54,696 bases of DNA from Litorivita pollutaquae (GTDB taxonomy: Bacteria > Pseudomonadota > Alphaproteobacteria > Rhodobacterales > Rhodobacteraceae): contig NZ_KZ826493.1 of assembly GCF_003205515.1 (NCBI RefSeq), forward strand, positions 1 to 54,696, read 5' to 3'. Below, in pieces: positions 17,309 through 25,487 of this stretch. Every line of letters starts with the position of its first letter. Position 1 is the first letter of the stretch. The notes under the pieces were generated by a model. The model saw only the letters and a list, made by a program, of their open reading frames with translations. It was not told where the DNA came from and searched no databases. The position numbers and the translations under genes are program-made.

Positions 17309-18594
17309 CCACCGTATCCACCGACGCATCAACAGGCACATCAACCACGGTATCGACCGCTGCATCGGCCGACACGCCGCCGCTCAAAATCGGCTATCTC
17401 TTGAACGCCTATCCGATGACCAGCACCACCTTCATCCGCCGCGAGATCCATGCTCTGGAGGCGCAGGGCCATGATGTGACGCGCTATGCAATCCGGCCAT
17501 GGGACACCGCCTTGGTCGACCCGCAAGACATCGAAGAACAGGCCCGCACGCAGTATCTTTTATCAGGACGCACCAAGGCATTGCTGGCGGATTTCTTCCG
17601 CGAAGTCGCCGCCAACCCGCGCGGCATTCTCTCAGCGCTCAAGGCATGGGGCCGGTTGGTCGGCAACGCCCGCGGCGGCGTCATCCGCCACGCCGCCTAT
17701 TTCCTAGAGGCCATCTCGCTCAAGCGCGCTGCAAAACGTGATGGCATCGCCCATATCCACGCGCATTTTTCCACCAATTCGGCAGCGGTCGCTTTGTTGG
17801 CGCATCGCCTCGGCGGGCCAGAGTTCAGCTTTATGGTCCACGGACCCGATGAGTTGATAGATTGGGGCCCTGCCTCATTGAAATTCAAAACCCGCGAGGC
17901 GCGGTTTGTCGCCGCCATCTCGCATTTTTGCCGCACACAGGTGGCTTTGGCGGCGGGGTATGATCAATGGGACAAGATCCACATCGTACATTGCGGTATT
18001 GATATGGACGAATTCCCCGCATCCACCGCGCCGTTTGATGCGCGTGCGCCCTTTGTGTGCGTCGGGCGGCTTTGCCCGCAAAAGGCGCAGCTTCTGATCG
18101 TTGAGGCCGCCGCGAAAGTGGCTCTAACACACCCCGATATGCATATGGAGTTTATCGGTGATGGCGATATCCGCCCGCAAATCGAGGCGCTCATCGCGCA
18201 GCACGGCTTGCAAGAAAATGTCACGCTGTTGGGATGGAAAACCAATGCCGAGGTGCGCGCACATCTGGGCGCGGCGCGGGCGCTTTTACTGCCCAGCTTT
18301 GCCGAAGGCTTGCCCGTGGTGATCATGGAGGCCCTGGCGCTTGGCCGGCCGGCAATCTCGACCTATATCGCGGGTATCCCCGAATTGGTCGATGACAATG
18401 TCGGCTGGATCGTTCCCGCCGGATCGGTGGACGACATCGCACAGGCCATGCGCGCCGCGATGGACGCCGCACCCAAGACCCTCACCAAGATGGGAACAGA
18501 GGGCCGCGCCCGCGTGATGGCGCACCATGATGCCGGTGCCAATGCCGCGCTTTTGGCCAAGCATATCCATGCGGCCGTGACCTCAAAGACTTAG
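17305..18594 (+). CDS. Glycosyltransferase family 4 (GT-B fold)
   Basis: 429-aa glycosyltransferase, WcaL/colanic-acid type. The first ~25 residues are a Thr/Ser/Ala-rich leader before KIGYLLNAYPMTSTTFIRRE. The N-domain has HIHAHFSTNSA and SFMVHGPDELIDW. The C-domain shows VGRLCPQKAQLLIVEAAAKV, EFIGDGDIRP, NVTLLGWKTNAEVRAHL and PSFAEGLPVVIMEALALGRPAI (the E-x7-E retaining-transferase signature), with AGIPELVDDNVGWIVPAG. It adds a sugar to the lipid-linked repeat on the cytoplasmic face. Start overlaps the upstream oxidoreductase stop; the 3' end overlaps the convergent acyltransferase by 12 bases. Confidence 0.93.
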   Translation: MTTVSTDASTGTSTTVSTAASADTPPLKIGYLLNAYPMTSTTFIRREIHALEAQGHDVTRYAIRPWDTALVDPQDIEEQARTQYLLSGRTKALLADFFREVAANPRGILSALKAWGRLVGNARGGVIRHAAYFLEAISLKRAAKRDGIAHIHAHFSTNSAAVALLAHRLGGPEFSFMVHGPDELIDWGPASLKFKTREARFVAAISHFCRTQVALAAGYDQWDKIHIVHCGIDMDEFPASTAPFDARAPFVCVGRLCPQKAQLLIVEAAAKVALTHPDMHMEFIGDGDIRPQIEALIAQHGLQENVTLLGWKTNAEVRAHLGAARALLLPSFAEGLPVVIMEALALGRPAISTYIAGIPELVDDNVGWIVPAGSVDDIAQAMRAAMDAAPKTLTKMGTEGRARVMAHHDAGANAALLAKHIHAAVTSKT

Positions 18595-19779
18595 GGTAAT
18601 CCTAGCGCTGTTTCGACACGAAATCGCGCTAGGACTGCAGGGAATAGCTTTTGCCGCGCCCGTAAGCCTCCTCCTCCTGCGCAGGAGGCGATGCCTTGGG
18701 GGGATACGCACCCCGAAGAGCGCCAACCCCAGAAACCGCGATAGGCCCATCGGCGCGGCAAAAGCCCCCCATTGCACCACAACCGGCCCGATCAATCCCG
18801 CCGACAACGCCAAAATCCAAATCAGCGTCACGTCCATATCCGGCCAAATCCGCAGCAAGACGATGCGTGTGCCGGCGGTGAAAAACACATGGAACAGGTA
18901 GACCGCATAGGAGGCGCGGCCCAAACGGGCCATCAACGCCGAGCGCGGCCGCAACAACATCAACCCGCCGCAAGCCGCCGCCCCCAAAACCAAGGTCATC
19001 GCCCGCCGCGCGGGGCCCGCAAGCGTCACCGCCTCCAGGGCGAGGAGCGCGCCCATAAGCACCGCCAGAGCCAATATGCCGCCGCCCAGCACCCGCCGCA
19101 CCGATCCGCCGCCCAAAAGCGCCTTTAGGCCGCGGCGTGATCGCGCAAGGATAAAGCCGGCAAAGAAGAACGGGCCAATATAGAGCGCATTATTGACCGC
19201 AAAGATATTCACCTCGGCCCGCGCGCCCCAAAGCCACAAAAACCCCGTCATGCCAAGCAAAGCCGCCCCAACGCGCCACTCTCTATCGGCGGTCGGTCGC
19301 ATGACAGAGGCCGTGTCTTGGGTAATGTAAATCGCGCCGATCAATACAGCCATCAAAACAAATGTCGCTTGCAGATACCAAAAATGCGCATAGGGCAGAA
19401 CCGCGATGTGCCAAAGCGGCCCCTGCGGCCCGATGGTCAGGCTGCGCAACGCCCAAAATAGCGTGCCCACCACCAACATCGGAACAAGCAACCGCCGCGC
19501 CTTACCGGCAAGCCGCGCCCCTGCCCCGCGCCCGAAGCCCGAGGCCACAAAAACAAAACCGGAAATGAAGCTGAACAGCGGCATGCGCATATCGACAAAG
19601 GTTTGATTGAAGCGGCTTAGCCAATGCTCGGGAGGCAAATGCAGTCCCGCCCCGGGATGGCTGCCGACCACATGGTAGGACACCAAAGCAATGCACGCGA
19701 TGGCGCGCAGCGTATCAATGTCGTCGCGCCGCGAAGACGCGTCCGGACCTGTCGATACAACCAAACGTGACACAACCAT
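18583..19779 (-). CDS. Acyltransferase family 3 membrane protein
   Basis: 398-aa integral membrane O-acyltransferase with about ten hydrophobic segments. The N-terminus DDIDTLRAIACIALVSYHVVG carries the family's D-x-L-R and catalytic His; later MPLFSFISGFVFVASGFG and YAVYLFHVFFTAGTRIVLL match conserved segments. It probably acetylates a sugar of the exopolysaccharide in the membrane. There is no SGNH domain. The short C-terminal tail is Arg-rich (PPRHRLLRRRRR). Confidence 0.88.
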   Translation of the reverse strand: MVVSRLVVSTGPDASSRRDDIDTLRAIACIALVSYHVVGSHPGAGLHLPPEHWLSRFNQTFVDMRMPLFSFISGFVFVASGFGRGAGARLAGKARRLLVPMLVVGTLFWALRSLTIGPQGPLWHIAVLPYAHFWYLQATFVLMAVLIGAIYITQDTASVMRPTADREWRVGAALLGMTGFLWLWGARAEVNIFAVNNALYIGPFFFAGFILARSRRGLKALLGGGSVRRVLGGGILALAVLMGALLALEAVTLAGPARRAMTLVLGAAACGGLMLLRPRSALMARLGRASYAVYLFHVFFTAGTRIVLLRIWPDMDVTLIWILALSAGLIGPVVVQWGAFAAPMGLSRFLGLALFGVRIPPRHRLLRRRRRLTGAAKAIPCSPSAISCRNSARITLSL

Positions 19780-19940
19780 CGGGCCCCTTTGCCCCGCGCT
19801 TCCCCCATAGAAGACTGATCGAGGGTTCCCTTAAGGAAGGGCTGTATATGGTTAACAAAGTATTAATAAGACGCAGCACAGGCGGCATTTGGTAAGAACG
19901 AGCCGTTCGATGCTGCTATATGGTCATATGCCAAATATGA

Positions 19941-19964
19941 AGGCAGGGCGGCTCTGTCCTGCCT
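19941..19964 (-). terminator. Predicted terminator downstream of parB
   Basis: AGGCAGG...CCTGCCT 7-bp stem with 10-base loop, 17 bases past the parB stop on the minus strand, followed there by a T-rich stretch (TTCATATTT). Confidence 0.45.
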
Positions 19965-19980
19965 CACATTATGAGACGCT

Positions 19981-21012
19981 CTATTGATTGTTTAAACGCG
20001 CGGCCAACCAATCACGTAAATCGGCCTCGAATGCCTCGGTCACACCTGCCCCCGAAATCACCAAGCCCCCTTTAGAACGGTGGAGTTGAACACCTTGGGC
20101 CACATCGGGTTTTGGCGCTGCATGAGCCTTGGTTCGTGGCGAAACAGTCTCTGTTTTGGGCGCATGCACATCAATGGCCCGTTCCAACACGGCGATCTCA
20201 TCGGCGGCGCTGGCGGGCGGGGTTTTGCGCAGCCGGTCACGCAACCGCGCAGCAAACGCTTTATCGGTATCAAGCGCCTTCACCAATGCAAGGCCAAGCC
20301 GTTCGGGAATGGCCGAAGCAAAGTGCAGCCGGTCATCAAGCGCATCATGCAGACGCAAAAAACTACCTATCTTGGAGCGTTTGGCACGGCTGGCACTGGC
20401 AAACAGTCCCGACAGCGCGGCAGACGTATCGGCAAAGACCCCTTCGCCCGCCGCCCGTGCCACGATACGCGCGCGCTCATAATAACTCAGGCCAACGCGG
20501 ATTTCGTTTTCTTCGACCATGGCACGATATGCATCCGATGCCGTCTCTGGACGCCGTAATAGAGCCTGTATCTTGCCAAACCGATCGGGATCTTCTTTGG
20601 CCAATTCGCGCAGCGCGCTGAGCCGCCGCCAACCTGAGATTAACCCGAAGCGGCCGCCATCCAATTCCACCACTTCAATCGGGGTTTGTTGACCGCGGTC
20701 CCGCAGGCTGCCCATCAAGGCGGCCATCTCTGTGGCATCCACCGCAATGCGGTCCCGCACGAGATATCCCTCATCGATCACATCCAAGGGCAGGCTTTGC
20801 ACCAAACGCCCTTCGGCGCGGGCCCGGCGGATGTCTTCGGCCAGTTCATGCAAGGCCGCCTCGCTGGCCGCTTGTCCGGCCACATGGGCGATGGGCGGGG
20901 TGCTCGGCGGGCTGTGGCGGGCCACGCCCATAGGGAAACCTGATTTGGTCTCTGGCGCAGCCCCTTCGGGCGCCGCCGCACGGGCAGGGGTCAATCGTTT
21001 ACGCTTGGCCAT
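19981..21012 (-). CDS. parB: ParB-family plasmid partition protein
   Basis: 343-aa centromere-binding CTPase-type protein for plasmid segregation. A basic N-terminus (MAKRKRLTPARAAAP) precedes the ParB/Srx nuclease-like domain (about 80-170) with LPLDVIDEGYLVRDR, GQQTPIEVVELDGG and the ParB box FGLISGWRRLSAL. This is followed by an HTH region (YERARIVARAAGEGVF...LSGLFASASRAKRSKIGSF) and a C-terminal dimerisation part. The start at ATG 21012 follows AAGGAGG. It lies downstream of parA in the same orientation; a parS-like palindrome is in the 144-bp gap between them. Confidence 0.93.
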   Translation of the reverse strand: MAKRKRLTPARAAAPEGAAPETKSGFPMGVARHSPPSTPPIAHVAGQAASEAALHELAEDIRRARAEGRLVQSLPLDVIDEGYLVRDRIAVDATEMAALMGSLRDRGQQTPIEVVELDGGRFGLISGWRRLSALRELAKEDPDRFGKIQALLRRPETASDAYRAMVEENEIRVGLSYYERARIVARAAGEGVFADTSAALSGLFASASRAKRSKIGSFLRLHDALDDRLHFASAIPERLGLALVKALDTDKAFAARLRDRLRKTPPASAADEIAVLERAIDVHAPKTETVSPRTKAHAAPKPDVAQGVQLHRSKGGLVISGAGVTEAFEADLRDWLAARLNNQ

Positions 21013-21068
21013 CGGGGCCTCCTTTTTCAAATCGGCATCCCCGCAAGGGTGCAGGTAAAACCGTAAAT

Positions 21069-21084
21069 GTTTCGCACGCGAAAC
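21069..21084. promoter_or_regulatory. parS-like centromere site
   Basis: GTTTCGCACGCGAAAC: perfect 7-bp arms around a 2-base centre, between parA and parB. It closely resembles the chromosomal parS consensus TGTTTCACGTGAAACA, with the inner bases changed. Probable ParB loading site. Only one copy was noticed. Confidence 0.7.
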
Positions 21085-21156
21085 GAGCGGCACTTAAGGC
21101 ATTGAAAAAACTTGTTTTTTTGGAACGGACGGCGGAAAATCCATGCGCGGAACACA

Positions 21157-22557
21157 TCATTGCGCCGTCTCCATGCCTTTGCTTTCAGAGGCTTGCGCCA
21201 TTTCATCGCGCCGCCAGACCCCCAAAAGCAGTTCTTTAAAGCTGGCATAGGTTTGGTCAAACGTGGCGCGCCCGCGAGCATAGGTTTCGCGGTTGAAATC
21301 GCGGTAATCCGCCTCATAGATGCCGTTGACGCTTTCGCCGGCTTGCCCGATCAGCGCGGTAAAATCCTGTCGGTGCGGGGCCAAACGGCGGCCCATATAG
21401 GCTTGGATCAATCCGGCCATCTCGGCTTGCTGTGCGCCGTCATAACGGGTGATCACCGCGCGCACCGCATCCCATTCAAAGGCCAATTCATCGCGGCCCA
21501 AGGCCCGGGCGGCGATGTTCTCACCCTCTTCGATCGAGGCAAAGGTCGAATGGAGCATGTCAAAAAACCGCCCCGTAGAGTCGAATTCAAGGAAGGATGC
21601 GCCGAGCGGCACCAGCAGGATATCTGCGGCGGCCAGGCCGTTGATCGTCAGGTAGCCGAGGGCAGGGGGGGTATCGAGAAAGATCAGGTCATAATCGTCG
21701 AGAACCCCGTCGGCCTCCAAAACTTCGGACAGGGCATCCCACAGCTTCCAGCCGCGCGATTGCATCCGCCAGACGGGGATTTGAAATTCGGACCAATAGA
21801 GGTTGAGCTGGGCACCGATGAGATCGATGTTCGGCCAATGGGTCGGATGGATCACATCACGCGCGGATTTGCTCAACGCTTCAGAGAGCGTCTCGTCAAG
21901 CGGCTGAGGGGCTTCACCGCGCTCGACCCGCCGCTGGTTGTCGCCTTGCAAGTGCTGCGCGTAGTGCCGCGCCAATAGCGGGAAGACCGTGGACCATTCA
22001 TCTTCGATCTGACCGCCGAAAATCGAGGTCATCGACCCTTGACTGTCCAGATCCACCATCAGCACCTTATAGCCGTCCAGAGCCGCGCTCATGGCCAGAT
22101 GGGCACAGGTCGAGGTCTTGCCGACACCGCCTTTGAAATTCGCCACGGCAACGATTTTCGCGGGCAGGCCCTTGGGGCGGTAGGGCAGATAGTCTTTTGC
22201 CTTGGAACCTTCGGCGGCAAAATGCGCACGCAGGCGCAGCACCTCTTCAAAGGTGAACCATTTGGCGCCGCCTTCGGTCTCGCTCGAGCCTTGGGGCAGC
22301 TCCGGATTTTGCCGCAGCACACGGCGAAAATGCGCCGGTGCGACCGGCAGGATGTATTTGGTGATCTCCCAGGTCGAGAAGAGCCGCAGCTTGCGGCTGC
22401 CGTCTTCGGACAATCCGCGCGAGGCCAGATCATCGCGTCCGGCACGGCAAGCCTCGGCCACTTCGGCAAACCCGTCGGTACCCTCTGGCGGGGTCAGATC
22501 GGCAAAGGCCTTGTCGGGGGAAAGGTTGAAATACGGGGGAAGGCTGTCGCTGCTCAT
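21157..22557 (-). CDS. parA: ParA-family partition ATPase
   Basis: 466-aa plasmid ParA that moves ParB-parS complexes and usually autorepresses its operon. The long N-terminal part (about 1-130) is typical of type Ia plasmid ParA proteins and contains a MerR/HTH-like DNA-binding region (STWEITKYILPVAPAHFRRV). The ATPase domain starts KIVAVANFKGGVGKTSTCAH (deviant Walker A, residues 142-148), then LMVDLDSQGSMTS (Walker A') and DDYDLIFLDTPPALGYL (Walker B). Length and the N-terminal DNA-binding part fit RepA-type roseobacter plasmids and not the RepA of RepABC replicons, as no repC follows. Confidence 0.94.
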   Translation of the reverse strand: MSSDSLPPYFNLSPDKAFADLTPPEGTDGFAEVAEACRAGRDDLASRGLSEDGSRKLRLFSTWEITKYILPVAPAHFRRVLRQNPELPQGSSETEGGAKWFTFEEVLRLRAHFAAEGSKAKDYLPYRPKGLPAKIVAVANFKGGVGKTSTCAHLAMSAALDGYKVLMVDLDSQGSMTSIFGGQIEDEWSTVFPLLARHYAQHLQGDNQRRVERGEAPQPLDETLSEALSKSARDVIHPTHWPNIDLIGAQLNLYWSEFQIPVWRMQSRGWKLWDALSEVLEADGVLDDYDLIFLDTPPALGYLTINGLAAADILLVPLGASFLEFDSTGRFFDMLHSTFASIEEGENIAARALGRDELAFEWDAVRAVITRYDGAQQAEMAGLIQAYMGRRLAPHRQDFTALIGQAGESVNGIYEADYRDFNRETYARGRATFDQTYASFKELLLGVWRRDEMAQASESKGMETAQ

Positions 22558-22572
22558 CTCGCGCCTCTATCT

Positions 22573-22624
22573 GTTATATGTAACCTGTTTTCACCAATGT
22601 ACCACGAAAGGCGTTACATGCAAC
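22573..22624. promoter_or_regulatory. Pair of near-palindromes upstream of parA (candidate operator)
   Basis: GTTATATGTAAC (22573-22584) and GTTACATGCAAC (22613-22624) share the form GTTAYATGYAAC and are 40 bases apart, about four helical turns. They lie 16-67 bases ahead of the parA start codon. A ParA (or ParB) operator over the parAB promoter is the simplest reading. Confidence 0.5.
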
Positions 22625-22788
22625 GATAACCAGATCAAACCGATTTTTTCTAAGCAAATACGAGAGGATTCGGAGCTGTGATTCCTCTGCTTTTGAGAAA
22701 TCCGTGGCTCTTGTTGGGAGGACTATGAGGGTTTTGGAATTTTTTGTCTAAGTTATTTATATGTTATTCAATAGTTACAGCGCGCCGG

Positions 22789-22826
22789 TTTGAATTTAGA
22801 TCATTGTATTCATTTGAATTTAAATC
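22789..22826. repeat. AT-rich direct repeats next to the iterons
   Basis: TTTGAATTTAGATC at 22789-22802 and TTTGAATTTAAATC at 22813-22826, 24 bases apart, inside an AT-rich stretch of about 120 bases. A possible strand-opening element of the origin. Confidence 0.5.
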
Positions 22827-22850
22827 GTTTTTCGATATTTTGAAAATACT

Positions 22851-22916
22851 GGGTGACTCTGATCCCACGATAGGGCGACTCTGAAACCACGCAAGGGTGA
22901 CTCTGATCCCCCGAAA
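22851..22916 (+). other. Replication origin iterons (three 22-bp direct repeats)
   Basis: Three tandem, gap-free 22-base repeats at 22851, 22873 and 22895 with consensus core GGGYGACTCTGAWMCC. They sit between an AT-rich region (about 22731-22850) and the repA gene, the arrangement of an iteron-controlled theta origin. The rest of 22558-23095 holds the parA operator candidates, the AT-rich block and the repA leader, with no other gene supported. Confidence 0.78.
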
Positions 22917-23095
22917 GCGGCGCTGGACGGATGGGCAGGGGGGCTTTAGCGTGGGTGTAAATGAAACACCGAAGCGGGTTTTATCCCGTGGGAGATGTTT
23001 CGAATTGAGATGAGCAGAGCAATCAGCCCGATCCGGCGCAAGATCGGTGGGGCGGAATATGGACAGGCCATGACAGAGTATAGCGAGTCGTCGCG

Positions 23096-24130
23096 ATGAG
23101 CGGCGCAGGTGCAATTGGTGCATCCGGTCCAACCTTCGGGGACGGGTTCGGGGCGACCGGTACGGGCGATCTCTTTGCCTGTGATTTTACCGCGGCCATG
23201 CCCAAACATGATCTCACCTCGATGGAGCATCCGCTGTTTTCGCTCTCGACACGTCCGGACCGGCGCATCCTGCATTACGAACACAACGGATCAGAGATCA
23301 CCATCACCCCCTCGGTGAAGGGCCGCGCCACGATCTTTGACGCGGATATTTTGATCTTTTGCATCAGCCAACTTGTGGCGGCGATGAACGCCGGGCGCGC
23401 GACTTCGCGGCGGCTCACTTTGACGGCGCATGACCTTTTGAAGGCCACGGGGCGCGAAACCTCGGGCGATGGATACCGGCGGTTGCGCGATGCGTTCGAG
23501 CGTCTGGCCGGCACCCGCATCACCACCAATATCGCCACCGGTGATTTAGAGACGACCTCCGGTTTTGGTTTGATCGAAAGCTGGGAGATCGTGCGGCGCA
23601 CCCGTGCGGGGCGGATGGTGTCGGTTTCGGTGACCTTGTCGGAATGGCTGTACCGTGCGGTTCTGGCGAAATCGGTTTTGACGCTGAGCAGAGACTATTT
23701 CGGCCTAAGGCGCCCCTTGGAGCGGCGACTTTATGAATTGGCGCGCAAACATTGTGGCCGCCAACCCGAATGGCGCATCTCGGTCGAGACGCTTTTGAAA
23801 AAATCCGGATCGGCCAGCCCGCGGCGTGTGTTTCGCGCCATGCTGCGCGATATTATGAAAAAGGGCGGCTTGCCCGATTACGCCATGATCGAAGAGGCGG
23901 GCGATATCATCCGCTTTGCCCCGCACAGCGAGGCGGCGCTTGTGGATATGCCAGAGGCCGCGCCATTGACCGACGAGGCCCGCAACCGTGGCCGCGCCAT
24001 CGCAGAGCCGGGCGAGGATATTTATGCATTGGAGGCGGAATGGCGCGCCTATTGGGCCCGTTCGGGACGGCCGCATTTGCGCTCGGCCGAGGCGGCGTTT
24101 TTGGGATGGCTGAAAAAACGCAACGCCTGA
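23096..24130 (+). CDS. repA: Plasmid replication initiator RepA (RPA family)
   Basis: 344-aa initiator of the alphaproteobacterial 'replication initiator protein A' family, which binds iterons and opens the origin. Seen: the family N-terminus DLFACDFTAAMPKHDLTSME then HPLFSLSTRPDRRI, the middle with ILIFCISQLVAAMN, TGRETSGDGYRRLRDAFERL and SDWLYRAVL-like SEWLYRAVLAKSVLTLSRDYF, then LRRPLERRLYELARKHCG. The start at 23096 keeps the conserved DLF..D segment; a later ATG (23198) would lose it. It is divergent from parA across the origin. This initiator type defines the RepA-type replicons of roseobacters. Confidence 0.92.
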   Translation: MSGAGAIGASGPTFGDGFGATGTGDLFACDFTAAMPKHDLTSMEHPLFSLSTRPDRRILHYEHNGSEITITPSVKGRATIFDADILIFCISQLVAAMNAGRATSRRLTLTAHDLLKATGRETSGDGYRRLRDAFERLAGTRITTNIATGDLETTSGFGLIESWEIVRRTRAGRMVSVSVTLSEWLYRAVLAKSVLTLSRDYFGLRRPLERRLYELARKHCGRQPEWRISVETLLKKSGSASPRRVFRAMLRDIMKKGGLPDYAMIEEAGDIIRFAPHSEAALVDMPEAAPLTDEARNRGRAIAEPGEDIYALEAEWRAYWARSGRPHLRSAEAAFLGWLKKRNA

Positions 24131-24153
24131 GAACGCAACGCCTCAGGCGGGGG

Positions 24154-25227
24154 TTAGACGGTCCGACTTTGCGCGGCACGGGTGGCGCGGGCTTTGAGCC
24201 GCCGCCGCGCCCATGCGTGATAGGGGCGCTCCAGATAATAGCTGAGCGCCATGCTGACCCCAAGCGCCGCGGCGAGCATGGCCCACATCGCGGCGCTGGA
24301 CGACAACAGATCAAAGCCAAATGCCATATCGGCGGCGCGGAGCAGCACGGAAAACAACAACAGATGCCCCAGATACAACAGGTATGATGCATCCCCCGCC
24401 AGCAATACCGAAGCGGGCTGCCGCCCTTTGAGGCCCGTGAGCCCGTAGACGATGAAAGCGGCGGGAATGCCTGCGACGATCTCGCGGCCTGCGGTGAGGC
24501 CCAAAAGCGTGCCACTCATCAGATAGGAGATAAACAGCGCCACGCCGAGGAACAGGGCCGGCAGGCGCAGCGGCGCGCGCCCCGCCAAAACCGCCATGGC
24601 GATCAATATGCCAAACAGAAATTCCAGGACTGCCGAATGCAACAAAAACGCCAAGGGGCGCGGATCAAACAGGTCCTGCACCCGCAGGGCGATCGACAGC
24701 CCCACCCAAATCCCCATGGCCGTCAGCAATCCCGTGCGGCCAAAGCGGAAATAGCTCAAGGCAAAAATACCGTAGAACACCAGTTCAAGCGCCAGCGTCC
24801 AGGCGATGATGATCACATGATCAGGGTAGGGCAGAATGAAAACCGAAATCAGCAGGGTTTGCAGATCGGGCAGTTTGGAGGCATCCCCCAGAACTTGCGC
24901 CAGTACCACGGCCAATCCGATATAACAGGCCAGCACCGCCCAATAGGGCGGCACAATCCGGTAAAACCGTGCGGCTAAAAACTGCCGCGCGGTCAGATCG
25001 GGTTTCTGCGCGGCGGTGAAATAGATGATGAACCCGCTGAGCACGAAAAACAAATCCACGCCGGATTCGCCATGTTCAAACAGGTTGAACACGCCCGTAT
25101 AGCCGCCATTCAACACCGCCGAGGCATTGAGGTGAAACGCCGCCACCAAAAGCGCCGCCACGGCGCGCAGCATTTGCAGGCTTTCGATTTTGCCACTGGG
25201 TTTGTCACTCTGAGGTGGGTTTTGCAT
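24154..25227 (-). CDS. Acyltransferase family 3 membrane protein (OafA-like)
   Basis: 357-aa multi-spanning O-acyltransferase. N-terminus KIESLQMLRAVAALLVAAFH with the catalytic His, then GVDLFFVLSGFIIYFTAAQK and FYRIVPPYWAVL (R-x-x-P-x-Y motif); the last helices include LSYYLERPYHAWARRRLK (E-x-P). It probably acylates exopolysaccharide. The start is taken at ATG 25227; the frame extends upstream without conservation. It is divergent from the exosortase gene, with about 260 bases between. Confidence 0.9.
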   Translation of the reverse strand: MQNPPQSDKPSGKIESLQMLRAVAALLVAAFHLNASAVLNGGYTGVFNLFEHGESGVDLFFVLSGFIIYFTAAQKPDLTARQFLAARFYRIVPPYWAVLACYIGLAVVLAQVLGDASKLPDLQTLLISVFILPYPDHVIIIAWTLALELVFYGIFALSYFRFGRTGLLTAMGIWVGLSIALRVQDLFDPRPLAFLLHSAVLEFLFGILIAMAVLAGRAPLRLPALFLGVALFISYLMSGTLLGLTAGREIVAGIPAAFIVYGLTGLKGRQPASVLLAGDASYLLYLGHLLLFSVLLRAADMAFGFDLLSSSAAMWAMLAAALGVSMALSYYLERPYHAWARRRLKARATRAAQSRTV

Positions 25228-25369
25228 GGGCGGCCTTGTCTCAACGGGAGGGAGGAAGAGCCCCCAACCTTCCAGAACGGCGCGCGGCGCGCCACGGTTT
25301 TCGGGTGTTTGGTGCACGGACAGTCAAATTTTGGGCGAATATGCCACCATTGCCGCAGGGGCGTTCACT

Positions 25370-25397
25370 TTGTCTTGGGGGCGCTGGCGAGTATATT
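25370..25397 (+). promoter_or_regulatory. Predicted promoter of xrtD
   Basis: TTGTCT (25370-25375) and TATATT (25392-25397), 16-base spacer, about 90 bases ahead of the start codon. A second, closer pair (TTGCGG 25445, TTATAA 25468) would leave an 8-base leader and is less likely. Confidence 0.45.
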
Positions 25398-25487
25398 GGA
25401 AATCCTTTATACAGACGCATAAACGCCCAAGAGCTGCCGCCTTTTTGCGGTGATGTTCGCCCAGATTTTATAAACCGGAATTGTCTT

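Noticed and set aside
21157-24130. RepABC-type replicon
   Set aside because: There is no repC downstream of parA/parB, the gene order is parA-parB divergent from an RPA-family repA, and iterons lie in front of repA.
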